Positions 1-11,600 of a DNA stretch of 64,000 nt are shown here, one piece after another. This DNA is from Euonymus europaeus (taxonomy: Eukaryota > Streptophyta > Magnoliopsida > Celastrales > Celastraceae), in NCBI GenBank assembly GCA_963580455.1, contig OY756960.1, positions 1,736,001 to 1,800,000 of the forward strand, read 5' to 3'. The notes beneath the pieces were generated by a model. It was not told the origin of the DNA, ran no database searches, and was given only the letters and a program-made list of their open reading frames with translations. How positions within the stretch are numbered: the stretch's first letter is position 1; each line of letters opens with the position of its first letter. The translations under genes and the position numbers were made by a program.

Positions 1-4
1 TTTT

Positions 5-114
5 GATTTCAGAACTCGTGGCTAGTAGGTCTCGTTTCCTCTAGTTAGCCGCGAAATGTGGTTTCTTTGTGTAAACGGTTTTCTCAGTATCCGTTGACTC
101 CGAGTTCTGAATTC
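5..114. repeat. Inverted repeat inside each monomer, 14-bp arms
   Basis: The left arm GATTTCAGAACTCG (5-18, monomer 1-14) is the reverse complement of the right arm CGAGTTCTGAATTC (101-114, monomer 97-110) at 13 of 14 positions. An 11-bp core, TTCAGAACTCG, matches exactly. The arms are 82 bp apart within a monomer; the right arm and the next monomer's left arm are 63 bp apart. The array is therefore a regular alternation of oppositely oriented copies of one short motif. The right arm overlaps the 17-bp palindrome. A subtype common in 16.6-42 kb has gattttagaactcg in the left arm, which adds one mismatch. Confidence 0.85.
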
Positions 115-116
115 GG
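100..116. other. 17-bp near-perfect palindrome, one per monomer
   Basis: CCGAGTTCTGAATTCGG reads almost identically on both strands. Around the central T, seven of eight base pairs match and the eighth is a G/T pair. It is shown here in the first monomer (positions 96-112) and recurs about every 173 bp in nearly all copies. Common departures are single changes such as gagttttgaattc, gagttctaaattc, gaattcgatga, or the gagttcgag and gacttcgag variants at the left edge. It contains the EcoRI site GAATTC. Dyads of this sort can be protein-binding sites or extrude as small cruciforms; neither is shown here. Confidence 0.85.
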
Positions 117-869
117 TGATTTTTAGCTTGATTTCACACTACTTTTCGAGCTCTACAATCCTGGAGTTTCGGTTTTTGATTTCAGAACTCGAGGCTAGTA
201 GGTCTCGTTTCCCCTAGTTAGCCGCAAAATGTGGTTTCCTTGCGTAAACGGTTTTCTCAATATCCGTTGACTCCGAGTTCTGAATTTGGCGCTTTTTAGC
301 TTGATTTCACACTACTTTTCGAGCTCTACAATCCTGGAGTTTCGGTTTTTGATTTCAGAACTCGTGGCCAGTAGGTCTCGTTTCCCCTAGTTAGCCGGGA
401 AATGTGGTTTCTTTGAGTAAACAGTTTTCTCAATATCCGTTGACTCCGAGTTCTGAATTCGGTGATTTTTAGCTTGATTTCACGCTACTTTTCGAGCTCT
501 GAAATCCTGGCATTTCGGTTTTTGATTTCAGAACTCGTGGCTAGTATGTCTCGTTTCACCTAGTTGGCCGCGAAATGTGGTTTCCTTGCGTAAACGGTTT
601 TCTCAATATCCGTTGACTCCGAGTTCTGAATTCGGTGATTTTTAGCTTGGTTTCACACTACTTTTCGAGCTCTACAATCTTGGAGTTTCGGTTTTTGATT
701 TCAGAACTCTTGGCTAGTAGGTCTCGTTTCCCCTAGTTAGCCGCGAAATGTGGTTTCTTTGGGTAAACGGTTTCCTCAATATCCGTTGACTCCGAGTTCT
801 GAATTCGGTAATTTTTAGCTTGATTTCACACTATTTTTCGAGCTCTACAATCCTGGCATTTCGGTTTTT

Positions 870-3464
870 GATTTCAGAACTTGTGGCTAGTACGTCCCGT
901 TTCCCCTAGTTGGCCGCAAAATGTGGTTTCCTTGCGTAAACGGTTTTCTCAATATCCGTTGACTCCGAGTTCTGAATTCGGTGATTTTTAGCTTGATTTC
1001 ACACTACTTTTCGAGCTCTACAATCCTGGAGTTTCGGTTTTTGATTTTACAACTCGTGGCTAGTAGGTCTCGTTTCCCCTAGTTAGCCGTGAAATGTGTT
1101 TTCTTTGCGTAAACGGTTTTCTCAATATCCGTTGACTCCGAGTTCTGAATTCGGCGCTTTTTAGCTTGATTTCACACTACTTTTCGAGCTCTACAATCCT
1201 GGAGTTTCGGTTTTTGATTTCAGAACTCATGGCCAGTAGGTCTCGTTTCCCCTAGTTAGCCGGGAAATGTGGTTTCTTTGCGTAAACAGTTTTCTCAATA
1301 TCCGTTGACTCCGAGTTCTGAATTCGGTGATTTTTAGCTTGATTTCACACTAATTTTCGAGCTCTACAATCCTGGAATTTCGGTTTTTGATTTCAGAACT
1401 CGTGGGTAGTAGGTCTCGTTTCCCCTAGTTAGCCGCGAAATGTGGTCTCTTTGCGTAAACGGTTTCATCAATATCCGTTGACTCCGAGTTCTGAATTCGG
1501 TGATTTTTAGCTTGATTTCACACTACTTTTCGAGCTCTACAATCCTGGTATTTCTGTTTTTTATTTCAGAACTCGTGGCTAGTAAGTCTCGTTTCCTCTA
1601 GTTAGCCGCGAAATGTGGTTTCTTTGTGTAAACGGTTTTCTCAGTATCCGTTGACTCCGAGTTCTGAATTCGGTGATTTTTTGATTGATTTCACACTACT
1701 TTTCGAGCTCTACAATCCTGGTATTTCTGTTTTTGATTTCAGAACTCGTGGCTAGTAGGTCTCGTTTCCTCCAGTTAGCCGCGAAAAGTGGTTTCTATGC
1801 GTAAACGGTTTTCTCAGTATCCGTTGACTCCGAGTTCTGAATTCGGTGATTTTTAGCTTGATTTCACACTACTTTTCGAGCTCTACAATCCTGGAGTTTC
1901 GATTTTTGATTTCAGAACTCGTGGCTAATAGGTCTCGTTTCCCCTAGTTAGCCGCGAAATGTGGTTTCTTTGCGTAAACGGTTTCCTTAATATCCGTTGA
2001 CTCCGAGTTCTGAATTCGGTGATTTTTAGCTCGATTTCAGACTAATTTTCGAGCTCTACAATCCTGGCATTTCGGTTTTTGATTTCAGAACTCGTGGCTA
2101 GTAGGTCTCGTTTCCCCTAGTTGGCCGCGAAATATGGTTTCTTTGCGTAAACGGTTTCTTCAATATCCGTTGACTCCGAGTTCTGAATTCGGTGATTTTT
2201 AGCTTGATTTCACACTACTTTTCGAGCTCTACAATCCTGGCATTTCTGTTTTTGATTTCAGAACTCGTGGCTAGTAGGTCTCGTTTCGTCCAGTTAGTCG
2301 CGAAATGTGGTTTCTTTGCGTAAACAGTTTTCTCAGTATCCGTTGACTCCGAGTTCTGAATTCGGTGATTTTTAGCTTGATTTCACACTACTTTTCGAGC
2401 TCTACAATACTGGAGTTTCGGTTTTTGATTTCAGAACTCGTGGCTAGTAGGTCTCCTTTCCCCTAGTTAGCCGCGAAATGTCGTTTCTTTGCGTAAACGG
2501 TTTCCTCAATATCCGTTGACTCCGAGTTCTGAATTCGGTGATTTTTAGCTTGATTTCACACTACTTTTCGAGCTCTAAAATCCTGGCATTTCGGTTTTTG
2601 ATTTCAGAACTTGTAGCTAGTAGGTCTCGTTTCTCCTAGTTAGCCGCGAAATGTGATTTCTTTGGGTAAACGGTTTCCTCAATATCCGTTGACTCCGAGT
2701 TTTGAATTCGGTGATTTTTAGCTTGATTTCACACTATTTTTCGAGCTCTACAATCCTGGCATTTCGGTTTTTGATTTCAGAACTCGTGGCTAGTAGGTCT
2801 CGTTTCCCCTAGTTGGCCGCAAAATGTGGTTTCCTTGCGTAAACGGTTTTCTCAATATCCGTTGACTCCGAGTTTTGAATTCAGTGATTTTTAGCTTGAT
2901 TTCACACTACTTTTCGAGCTCTACAATCCTGGAGTTTCGGTTATTGATTTTAGAACTCGTGGCTAGTAGGTCTCGTTTACCCTAGTTAGCCGCGATATGT
3001 GGTTTCTTTGCGTAAACGGTTTTCTCAATATCCGTTGACTCCGAGTTCTAAATTCGGTGCTTTTTAGCATGATTTCACACTACTTTTCGAGCTCTACAAT
3101 CCTGGAGTTTTGGTTTTTGATTTCAGAACTCGTGGCCAGTAGGTCTCGTTTGCCCTAGTTAGCCGGGAAATGTGGTTTCTTTGCGTAAACAGTTTTCTCA
3201 ATATCCGTTGACTCCGAGTTCTGAATTCGGTGATTTTTAGCTTGATTTCACACTACTTTTCGAGCTCTACAATCCTGGTATTTCTGTTTTTGATTTCAGA
3301 ACTCGTGGCTAGTAGGTCTCGTTTCCTCTAGTTAGCCGCGAAATGTGGTTTCTTTGCGTAAACGGTTTTCTCAATATCCGTTGACTCCGAGTTCTGAATT
3401 CGGTAATTTTTAGCTTGATTTCACACTATTTTTCGAGCTCTACAATCCTGGCATTTCGGTTTTT
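870..3464 (+). repeat. HOR block A, 15-monomer copy (2,595 bp)
   Basis: Fifteen monomers start with the rare type acttgtggctagtacgtcccg. The first fourteen repeat in the same order from 3,465, a shift of exactly 15 x 173 bp. Marker monomers shared by both copies include gattttacaactcg, agtaagtctcg with gattttttgattg, cctccag with gaaaagtgg, gtttcgtccag with agtcgcg, acttgtagctag, and gtttaccctag with gcgatatg. Copies differ by only a few substitutions, so the duplication is recent or conversion is active. The fifteenth monomer (3,292-3,464) is a hybrid, described separately. Confidence 0.9.
3292..3464 (+). repeat. Hybrid monomer at the 15-mer junction
   Basis: The left part (cctctag, gccgcgaaatg, tttgcg, ctcaatatcc) matches the monomer at 5,882. 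The right part (cggtaattttt, ctatttttcg, ctggcatttcgg) matches the monomers ending at 869 and 8,654. The switch lies between the caatatcc segment and the ggtaa marker at 3,401. A single unequal exchange between monomers 15 units apart in the 30-mer would leave such a hybrid and turn a 30-mer into a 15-mer. The preceding monomer (3,119) also differs from its 30-mer counterpart, having acagttttctc where the other has acggtttcatc, so some conversion also took place. Confidence 0.7.
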
Positions 3465-6400
3465 GATTTCAGAACTTGTGGCTAGTACGTCCCGTTTCCC
3501 CTAGTTGGCCGCAAAATGTGGTTTCCTTGCGTAAACGGTTTTCTCAATATCCGTTGACTCCGAGTTCTGAATTCGGTGATTTTTAGCTTGATTTCACACT
3601 ACTTTTCGAGCTCTACAATCCTGGAGTTTCGGTTTTTGATTTTACAACTCGTGGCTAGTAGGTCTCGTTTCCCCTAGTTAGCCGTGAAATGTGTTTTCTT
3701 TGCGTAAACGGTTTTCTCAATATCCGTTGACTCCGAGTTCTGAATTCGGCGCTTTTTAGCTTGATTTCACACTACTTTTCGAGCTCTACAATCCTGGAGT
3801 TTCGGTTTTTGATTTCAGAACTCATGGCCAGTAGGTCTCGTTTCCCCTAGTTAGCCGGGAAATGTGGTTTCTTTGCGTAAACAGTTTTCTCAATATCCGT
3901 TGACTCCGAGTTCTGAATTCGGTGATTTTTAGCTTGATTTCACACTAATTTTCGAGCTCTACAATCCTGGAATTTCGGTTTTTGATTTCAGAACTCGTGG
4001 GTAGTAGGTCTCGTTTCCCCTAGTTAGCCGCGAAATGTGGTCTCTTTGCGTAAACGGTTTCATCAATATCCGTTGACTCCGAGTTCTGAATTCGGTGATT
4101 TTTAGCTTGATTTCACACTACTTTTCGAGCTCTACAATCCTGGTATTTCTGTTTTTTATTTCAGAACTCGTGGCTAGTAAGTCTCGTTTCCTCTAGTTAG
4201 CCGCGAAATGTGGTTTCTTTGTGTAAACGGTTTTCTCAGTATCCGTTGACTCCGAGTTCTGAATTCGGTGATTTTTTGATTGATTTCACACTACTTTTCG
4301 AGCTCTACAATCCTGGTATTTCTGTTTTTGATTTCAGAACTCGTGGCTAGTAGGTCTCGTTTCCTCCAGTTAGCCGCGAAAAGTGGTTTCTATGCGTAAA
4401 CGGTTTTCTCAGTATCCGTTGACTCCGAGTTCTGAATTCGGTGATTTTTAGCTTGATTTCACACTACTTTTCGAGCTCTACAATCCTGGAGTTTCGATTT
4501 TTGATTTCAGAACTCGTGGCTAATAGGTCTCGTTTCCCCTAGTTAGCCGCGAAATGTGGTTTCTTTGCGTAAACGGTTTCCTTAATATCCGTTGACTCCG
4601 AGTTCTGAATTCGGTGATTTTTAGCTCGATTTCAGACTAATTTTCGAGCTCTACAATCCTGGCATTTTGGTTTTTGATTTCAGAACTCGTGGCTAGTAGG
4701 TCTCGTTTCCCCTAGTTGGCCGCGAAATATGGTTTCTTTGCGTAAACGGTTTCTTCAATATCCGTTGACTCCGAGTTCTGAATTCGGTGATTTTTAGCTT
4801 GATTTCACACTACTTTTCGAGCTCTACAATCCTGGCATTTCTGTTTTTGATTTCAGAACTCGTGGCTAGTAGGTCTCGTTTCGTCCAGTTAGTCGCGAAA
4901 TGTGGTTTGTTTGCGTAAACAGTTTTCTCAGTATCCGTTGACTCCGAGTTCTGAATTCGGTGATTTTTAGCTTGATTTCACACTACTTTTCGAGCTCTAC
5001 AATACTGGAGTTTCGGTTTTTGATTTCAGAACTCGTGGCTAGTAGGTCTCCTTTCCCCTAGTTAGCCGCGAAATGTCGTTTCTTTGCGTAAACGGTTTCC
5101 TCAATATCCGTTGACTCCGAGTTCTGAATTCGGTGATTTTTAGCTTGATTTCACACTACTTTTCGAGCTCTAAAATCCTGGCATTTCGGTTTTTGATTTC
5201 AGAACTTGTAGCTAGTAGGTCTCGTTTCTCCTAGTTAGCCGCGAAATGTGATTTCTTTGGGTAAACGGTTTCCTCAATATCCGTTGACTCCGAGTTTTGA
5301 ATTCGGTGATTTTTAGCTTGATTTCACACTATTTTTCGAGCTCTACAATCCTGGCATTTCGGTTTTTGATTTCAGAACTCGTGGCTAGTAGGTCTCGTTT
5401 CCCCTAGTTGGCCGCAAAATGTGGTTTCCTTGCGTAAACGGTTTTCTCAATATCCGTTGACTCCGAGTTTTGAATTCAGTGATTTTTAGCTTGATTTCAC
5501 ACTACTTTTCGAGCTCTACAATCCTGGAGTTTCGGTTATTGATTTTAGAACTCGTGGCTAGTAGGTCTCGTTTACCCTAGTTAGCCGCGATATGTGGTTT
5601 CTTTGCGTAAACGGTTTTCTCAATATCCGTTGACTCCGAGTTCTAAATTCGGTGCTTTTTAGCATGATTTCACACTACTTTTCGAGCTCTACAATCCTGG
5701 AGTTTTGGTTTTTGATTTCAGAACTCGTGGCCAGTAGGTCTCGTTTGCCCTAGTTAGCCGGGAAATGTGGTTTCTTTGCGTAAACGGTTTCATCAATATC
5801 CGTTGACTCCGAGTTCTGAATTCGGTGATTTTTAGCTTGATTTCACACTACTTTTCGAGCTCTACAATCCTGGTATTTCTGTTTTTGATTTCAGAACTCG
5901 TGGCTAGTAGGTCTCGTTTCCTCTAGTTAGCCGCGAAATGTGGTTTCTTTGCGTAAACGGTTTTCTCAATATCCGTTGACTCCGAGTTCTGAATTCGGTG
6001 ATTTTTAGCTTCATTTCACACTAATTTTTGAGCTCTACAATCCTGGAATTTCGGTTTTTGATTTCAGAACTCGTGGCTAGTGGGTCTCGTTTCCCCTAGT
6101 TAGCCGGGAAATGTGGTTTCTTTGCGTAAACGGTTTCATCAATATCCGTTGACTCCGAGTTCTGAATTCGGTGATTTTTAGCTTGATTTCACACTACTTT
6201 TCGAGCTCTACAATCCTGGTATTTCTGTTTTTGATTTCAGAACTCGTGGCTAGTAGGTCTCGTTTCTTCTAGTTAGCCGCGAAATGTGGTTTCTTTGCGT
6301 AAACGGTTTTCTCAGTATCCGTTGACTCCGAGTTCTGAATTCGGTGATTTTTAGCTTGATTTCACACTACTTTTCGAGCTCTACAATCCTGGCATTTCGG

Positions 6401-8654
6401 TTTATGATTTCAGAACTCGTGGCTAGTAGGTCTCGTTTCCCCTAGTTAGCCGCGAAATGTGGTTTCTTTGCGTAAACGGTTTCATCAATATCCGTTGACT
6501 CCGAGTTCTGAATTCGGTGATTTTTAGCTTGATTTCACACTACTTTTCGAGCTCTACAATCCTGGTATTTCTGTTTTTGATTTCAGAACTCGTGGCTAGT
6601 AGGTCTCGTTTCCTCTAGTTAGCCGCGAAATGTGGTTTCTTTGTGTAAACGGTTTTCTCAGTATCCGTTGACTCCGAGTTCTGAATTCGGTGATTTTTTG
6701 ATTGATTTCACACTACTTTTCGAGCTCTACAATCCTGGTATTTCTGTTTTTGATTTCAGAACTCGTGGCTAGTAGGTCTCGTTTCCTCCAGTTAGCCGCG
6801 AAAAGTGGTTTCTTTGCGTAAACGGTTTTCTCAGTATCCGTTGACTCCGAGTTCTGAATTCGGTGATTTTTAGCTTGATTTCACACTACTTTTCGAGCTC
6901 TACAATCCTGGAGTTTCGATTTTTGATTTCAGAACTCGTGGCTAATAGGTCTCGTTTCCCCTAGTTAGCCGCGAAATGTGGTTTCTTTGCGTAAACGGTT
7001 TCCTTAATATCCGTTGACTCCGAGTTCTGAATTCGGTGATTTTTAGCTCGATTTCACACTAATTTTGGAGCTCTACAATCCTGGCATTTCGGTTTTTGAT
7101 TTCAGAACTCGTGGCTAGTAGGTCTCGTTTCCCCTAGTTGGCCGCGAAATATGGTTTCTTTGCGTAAACGGTTTCTTGAATATCCGTTGACTCCGAGTTC
7201 TGAATTCGGTGATTTTTAGCTTGATTTCACACTACTTTTCGAGCTCTACAATCCTGGAGTTTCTGTTTTTGATTTCAGAACTCGTGGCTAATAGGTCTCG
7301 TTTCCCCTAGTTGGCCGCGAAATATGGTTTCTTTGCGTAAACGGTTTCTTCAATATCCGTTGACTCCGAGTTCTGAATTCGGTGATTTTTAGCTTGATTT
7401 CACACTACTTTTCGAGCTCTACAATCCTGGCATTTCTGTTTTTGATTTCAGAACTCGTGGCTAGTAGGTCTCGTTTCGTCCAGTTAGTCGCGAAATGTGG
7501 TTTCTTTGCGTAAACAGTTTTCTCAGTATCCGTTGACTCCGAGTTCTGAATTCGGTGATTTTTAGCTTGATTTCACACTACTTTTCGAGCTCTACAATCC
7601 TGGAGTTTCGGTTTTTGATTTCAGAACTCGTGGCTAGTAGGTCTCCTTTCCCCTAGTTAGCCGCGAAATGTCGTTTCTTTGCGTAAACGGTTTCCTCAAT
7701 ATCCGTTGACTCCGAGTTCTGAATTCGGTGATTTTTAGCTTGATTTCACACTACTTTTCGAGCTCTAAAATCCTGGCATTTCGGTTTTTGATTTCAGAAC
7801 TTGTAGCTAGTAGGTCTCGTTTCTCCTAGTTAGCCGCGAAATGTGATTTCTTTGGGTAAACGGTTTCCTCAATATCCATTGACTCCGAGTTTTGAATTCG
7901 GTGATTTTTAGCTTGATTTCACACTATTTTTCGAGCTCTACAATCCTGGAGTTTCGGTTTTTGATTTCAGAACTCGTGGCTAGTAGGTCTCCTTTCCCCT
8001 AGTTAGCCGCAAAATGTGGTTTCCTTGCGTAAACGGTTTTCTCAATATCCGTTGACTCCGAGTTCTGAATTTGGCGCTTTTTAGCTTGATTTCACACTAC
8101 TTTTCGAGCTCTACAATCCTGGAGTTTCGGTTTTTGATTTCAGAAATCGTGGCCAGTAGGTCTCGTTTCCCCTAGTTAGCCGGGAAATGTGGTTTCTTTG
8201 CGTAAACAATTTTCTCAATATCCGTTGACTCCGAGTTCTGAATTCGGTGATTTTTAGCTTGATTTCACGCTACTTTTCGAGCTCTGAAATCCTGGCATTT
8301 CGGTTTTTGATTTCAGAACTCGTGGCTAGTATGTCTCGTTTCACCTAGTTGGCCGCGAAATGTGGTTTCCTTGCGTAAACGGTTTTCTCAATATCCGTTG
8401 ACTCCGAGTTCTGAATTCGGTGATTTTTAGCTTGGTTTCACACTACTTTTCGAGCTCTACAATCTTGGAGTTTCGGTTTTTGATTTCAGAACTCTTGGCT
8501 AGTAGGTCTCGTTTCCCCTAGTTAGCCGCGAAATGTGGTTTCTTTGGGTAAACGGTTTCCTCAATATCCGTTGACTCCGAGTTCTGAATTCGGTAATTTT
8601 TAGCTTGATTTCACACTATTTTTCGAGCTCTACAATCCTGGCATTTCGGTTTTT
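3465..8654 (+). repeat. HOR block A, 30-monomer copy 1 (5,190 bp)
   Basis: Thirty monomers are repeated in the same order starting at 8,655, exactly 30 x 173 bp later. The first 14 also match 870-3,291. Monomers from 6,574 to 7,962 form a more diverged second version of those from 4,157 to 5,362, and the last four match 178-869. The 30-mer thus looks like two related 15-mers that drifted apart and were then amplified together. Differences seen between this copy and the next include ctggcattttgg against ctggcatttcgg near 4,669, tttgtttgcg against tttctttgcg near 4,909, and gccgtgaaatg against gccgcgaaatg in the second monomer. Confidence 0.9.
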
Positions 8655-11600
8655 GATTTCAGAACTTGTGGCTAGTACGTCCCGTTTCCCCTAGTTGGCC
8701 GCAAAATGTGGTTTCCTTGCGTAAACGGTTTTCTCAATATCCGTTGACTCCGAGTTCTGAATTCGGTGATTTTTAGCTTGATTTCACACTACTTTTCGAG
8801 CTCTACAATCCTGGAGTTTTGGTTTTTGATTTTACAACTCGTGGCTAGTAGGTCTCGTTTCCCCTAGTTAGCCGCGAAATGTGTTTTCTTTGCGTAAACG
8901 GTTTTCTCAATATCCGTTGACTCCGAGTTCTGAATTCGGCGCTTTTTAGCTTGATTTCACACTACTTTTCGAGCTCTACAATCCTGGAGTTTCGGTTTTT
9001 GATTTCAGAACTCATGGCCAGTAGGTCTCGTTTCCCCTAGTTAGCCGGGAAATGTGGTTTCTTTGCGTAAACAGTTTTCTCAATATCCGTTGACTCCGAG
9101 TTCTGAATTCGGTGATTTTTAGCTTGATTTCACACTAATTTTCGAGCTCTACAATCCTGGAATTTCGGTTTTTGATTTCAGAACTCGTGGGTAGTAGGTC
9201 TCGTTTCCCCTAGTTAGCCGCGAAATGTGGTCTCTTTGCGTAAACGGTTTCATCAATATCCGTTGACTCCGAGTTCTGAATTCGGTGATTTTTAGCTTGA
9301 TTTCACACTACTTTTCGAGCTCTACAATCCTGGTATTTCTGTTTTTTATTTCAGAACTCGTGGCTAGTAAGTCTCGTTTCCTCTAGTTAGCCGCGAAATG
9401 TGGTTTCTTTGTGTAAACGGTTTTCTCAGTATCCGTTGACTCCGAGTTCTGAATTCGGTGATTTTTTGATTGATTTCACACTACTTTTCGAGCTCTACAA
9501 TCCTGGTATTTCTGTTTTTGATTTCAGAACTCGTGGCTAGTAGGTCTCGTTTCCTCCAGTTAGCCGCGAAAAGTGGTTTCTATGCGTAAACGGTTTTCTC
9601 AGTATCCGTTGACTCCGAGTTCTGAATTCGGTGATTTTTAGCTTGATTTCACACTACTTTTCGAGCTCTACAATCCTGGAGTTTCGATTTTTGATTTCAG
9701 AACTCGTGGCTAATAGGTCTCGTTTCCCCTAGTTAGCCGCGAAATGTGGTTTCTTTGCGTAAACGGTTTCCTTAATATCCGTTGACTCCGAGTTCTGAAT
9801 TCGGTGATTTTTAGCTCGATTTCAGACTAATTTTCGAGCTCTACAATCCTGGCATTTCGGTTTTTGATTTCAGAACTCGTGGCTAGTAGGTCTCGTTTCC
9901 CCTAGTTGGCCGCGAAATATGGTTTCTTTGCGTAAACGGTTTCTTCAATATCCGTTGACTCCGAGTTCTGAATTCGGTGATTTTTAGCTTGATTTCACAC
10001 TACTTTTCGAGCTCTACAATCCTGGCATTTCTGTTTTTGATTTCAGAACTCGTGGCTAGTAGGTCTCGTTTCGTCCAGTTAGTCGCGAAATGTGGTTTCT
10101 TTGCGTAAACAGTTTTCTCAGTATCCGTTGACTCCGAGTTCTGAATTCGGTGATTTTTAGCTTGATTTCACACTACTTTTCGAGCTCTACAATACTGGAG
10201 TTTCGGTTTTTGATTTCAGAACTCGTGGCTAGTAGGTCTCCTTTCCCCTAGTTAGCCGCGAAATGTCGTTTCTTTGCGTAAACGGTTTCCTCAATATCCG
10301 TTGACTCCGAGTTCTGAATTCGGTGATTTTTAGCTTGATTTCACACTACTTTTCGAGCTCTAAAATCCTGGCATTTCGGTTTTTGATTTCAGAACTTGTA
10401 GCTAGTAGGTCTCGTTTCTCCTAGTTAGCCGCGAAATGTGATTTCTTTGGGTAAACGGTTTCCTCAATATCCGTTGACTCCGAGTTTTGAATTCGGTGAT
10501 TTTTAGCTTGATTTCACACTATTTTTCGAGCTCTACAATCCTGGCATTTCGGTTTTTGATTTCAGAACTCGTGGCTAGTAGGTCTCGTTTCCCCTAGTTG
10601 GCCGCAAAATGTGGTTTCCTTGCGTAAACGGTTTTCTCAATATCCGTTGACTCCGAGTTTTGAATTCAGTGATTTTTAGCTTGATTTCACACTACTTTTC
10701 GAGCTCTACAATCCTGGAGTTTCGGTTATTGATTTTAGAACTCGTGGCTAGTAGGTCTCGTTTACCCTAGTTAGCCGCGATATGTGGTTTCTTTGCGTAA
10801 ACGGTTTTCTCAATATCCGTTGACTCCGAGTTCTAAATTCGGTGCTTTTTAGCATGATTTCACACTACTTTTCGAGCTCTACAATCCTGGAGTTTTGGTT
10901 TTTGATTTCAGAACTCGTGGCCAGTAGGTCTCGTTTGCCCTAGTTAGCCGGGAAATGTGGTTTCTTTGCGTAAACGGTTTCATCAATATCCGTTGACTCC
11001 GAGTTCTGAATTCGGTGATTTTTAGCTTGATTTCACACTACTTTTCGAGCTCTACAATCCTGGTATTTCTGTTTTTGATTTCAGAACTCGTGGCTAGTAG
11101 GTCTCGTTTCCTCTAGTTAGCCGCGAAATGTGGTTTCTTTGCGTAAACGGTTTTCTCAATATCCGTTGACTCCGAGTTCTGAATTCGGTGATTTTTAGCT
11201 TCATTTCACACTAATTTTTGAGCTCTACAATCCTGGAATTTCGGTTTTTGATTTCAGAACTCGTGGCTAGTGGGTCTCGTTTCCCCTAGTTAGCCGGGAA
11301 ATGTGGTTTCTTTGCGTAAACGGTTTCATCAATATCCGTTGACTCCGAGTTCTGAATTCGGTGATTTTTAGCTTGATTTCACACTACTTTTCGAGCTCTA
11401 CAATCCTGGTATTTCTGTTTTTGATTTCAGAACTCGTGGCTAGTAGGTCTCGTTTCTTCTAGTTAGCCGCGAAATGTGGTTTCTTTGCGTAAACGGGTTT
11501 CTCAGTATCCGTTGACTCCGAGTTCTGAATTCGGTGATTTTTAGCTTGATTTCACACTACTTTTCGAGCTCTACAATCCTGGCATTTCGGTTTATGATTT

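Larger units (their letters stand above)
5..177 (+). repeat. Reference monomer (first complete 173-bp unit)
   Basis: This copy defines the monomer coordinates used here: position 1 is base 5. Landmarks in most copies are gatttcagaactcg at 1-14, a cccctag run near 34-40, gccgcgaaatg near 44-54, gcgtaaacgg near 65-74, ccgttgactcc at 87-97, a 17-bp palindrome at 96-112 that includes an EcoRI site (105-110), a T run at 116-120, a SacI site at 144-149 and a closing T run at 169-173. Sites that vary most and define subtypes are 13-19, 26-40, 43-49, 61-67, 73-83, 111-116, 126-127, 138-140 and 156-168. This copy has cctctag, tttgtg and cagtatcc. 173 is not a multiple of 3, so any reading frame shifts from one monomer to the next. 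Confidence 0.95.
1..869 (+). repeat. HOR block A, left partial copy
   Basis: This is the partial monomer at the edge plus five full monomers starting at 5, 178, 351, 524 and 697. The last four match the monomers beginning at 7,963, 8,136, 8,309 and 8,482 in order, exactly 7,785 bp (45 monomers) away. Shared rare markers are gaatttggcgc (281 and 8,066), gctctgaaatcc, agtatgtctcgtttcacc and cggtaattttt. It is therefore the tail of a 30-mer copy whose start lies outside the window. Confidence 0.85.

Noticed and set aside
96..125. Rho-independent terminator: palindrome followed by a T run (monomer 96-120)
   Set aside because: The T run is only five bases and is offset from the stem, the element repeats every 173 bp with no gene upstream, and the array is eukaryotic in character.
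5..177. CENP-B box (nTTCGnnnnAnnCGGGn) in the monomer
   Set aside because: I looked for the core on both strands around ttcgagctc, ttcggtga, ttcggttt and gccgggaaat. None keeps the TTCG and CGGG spacing with the central A.
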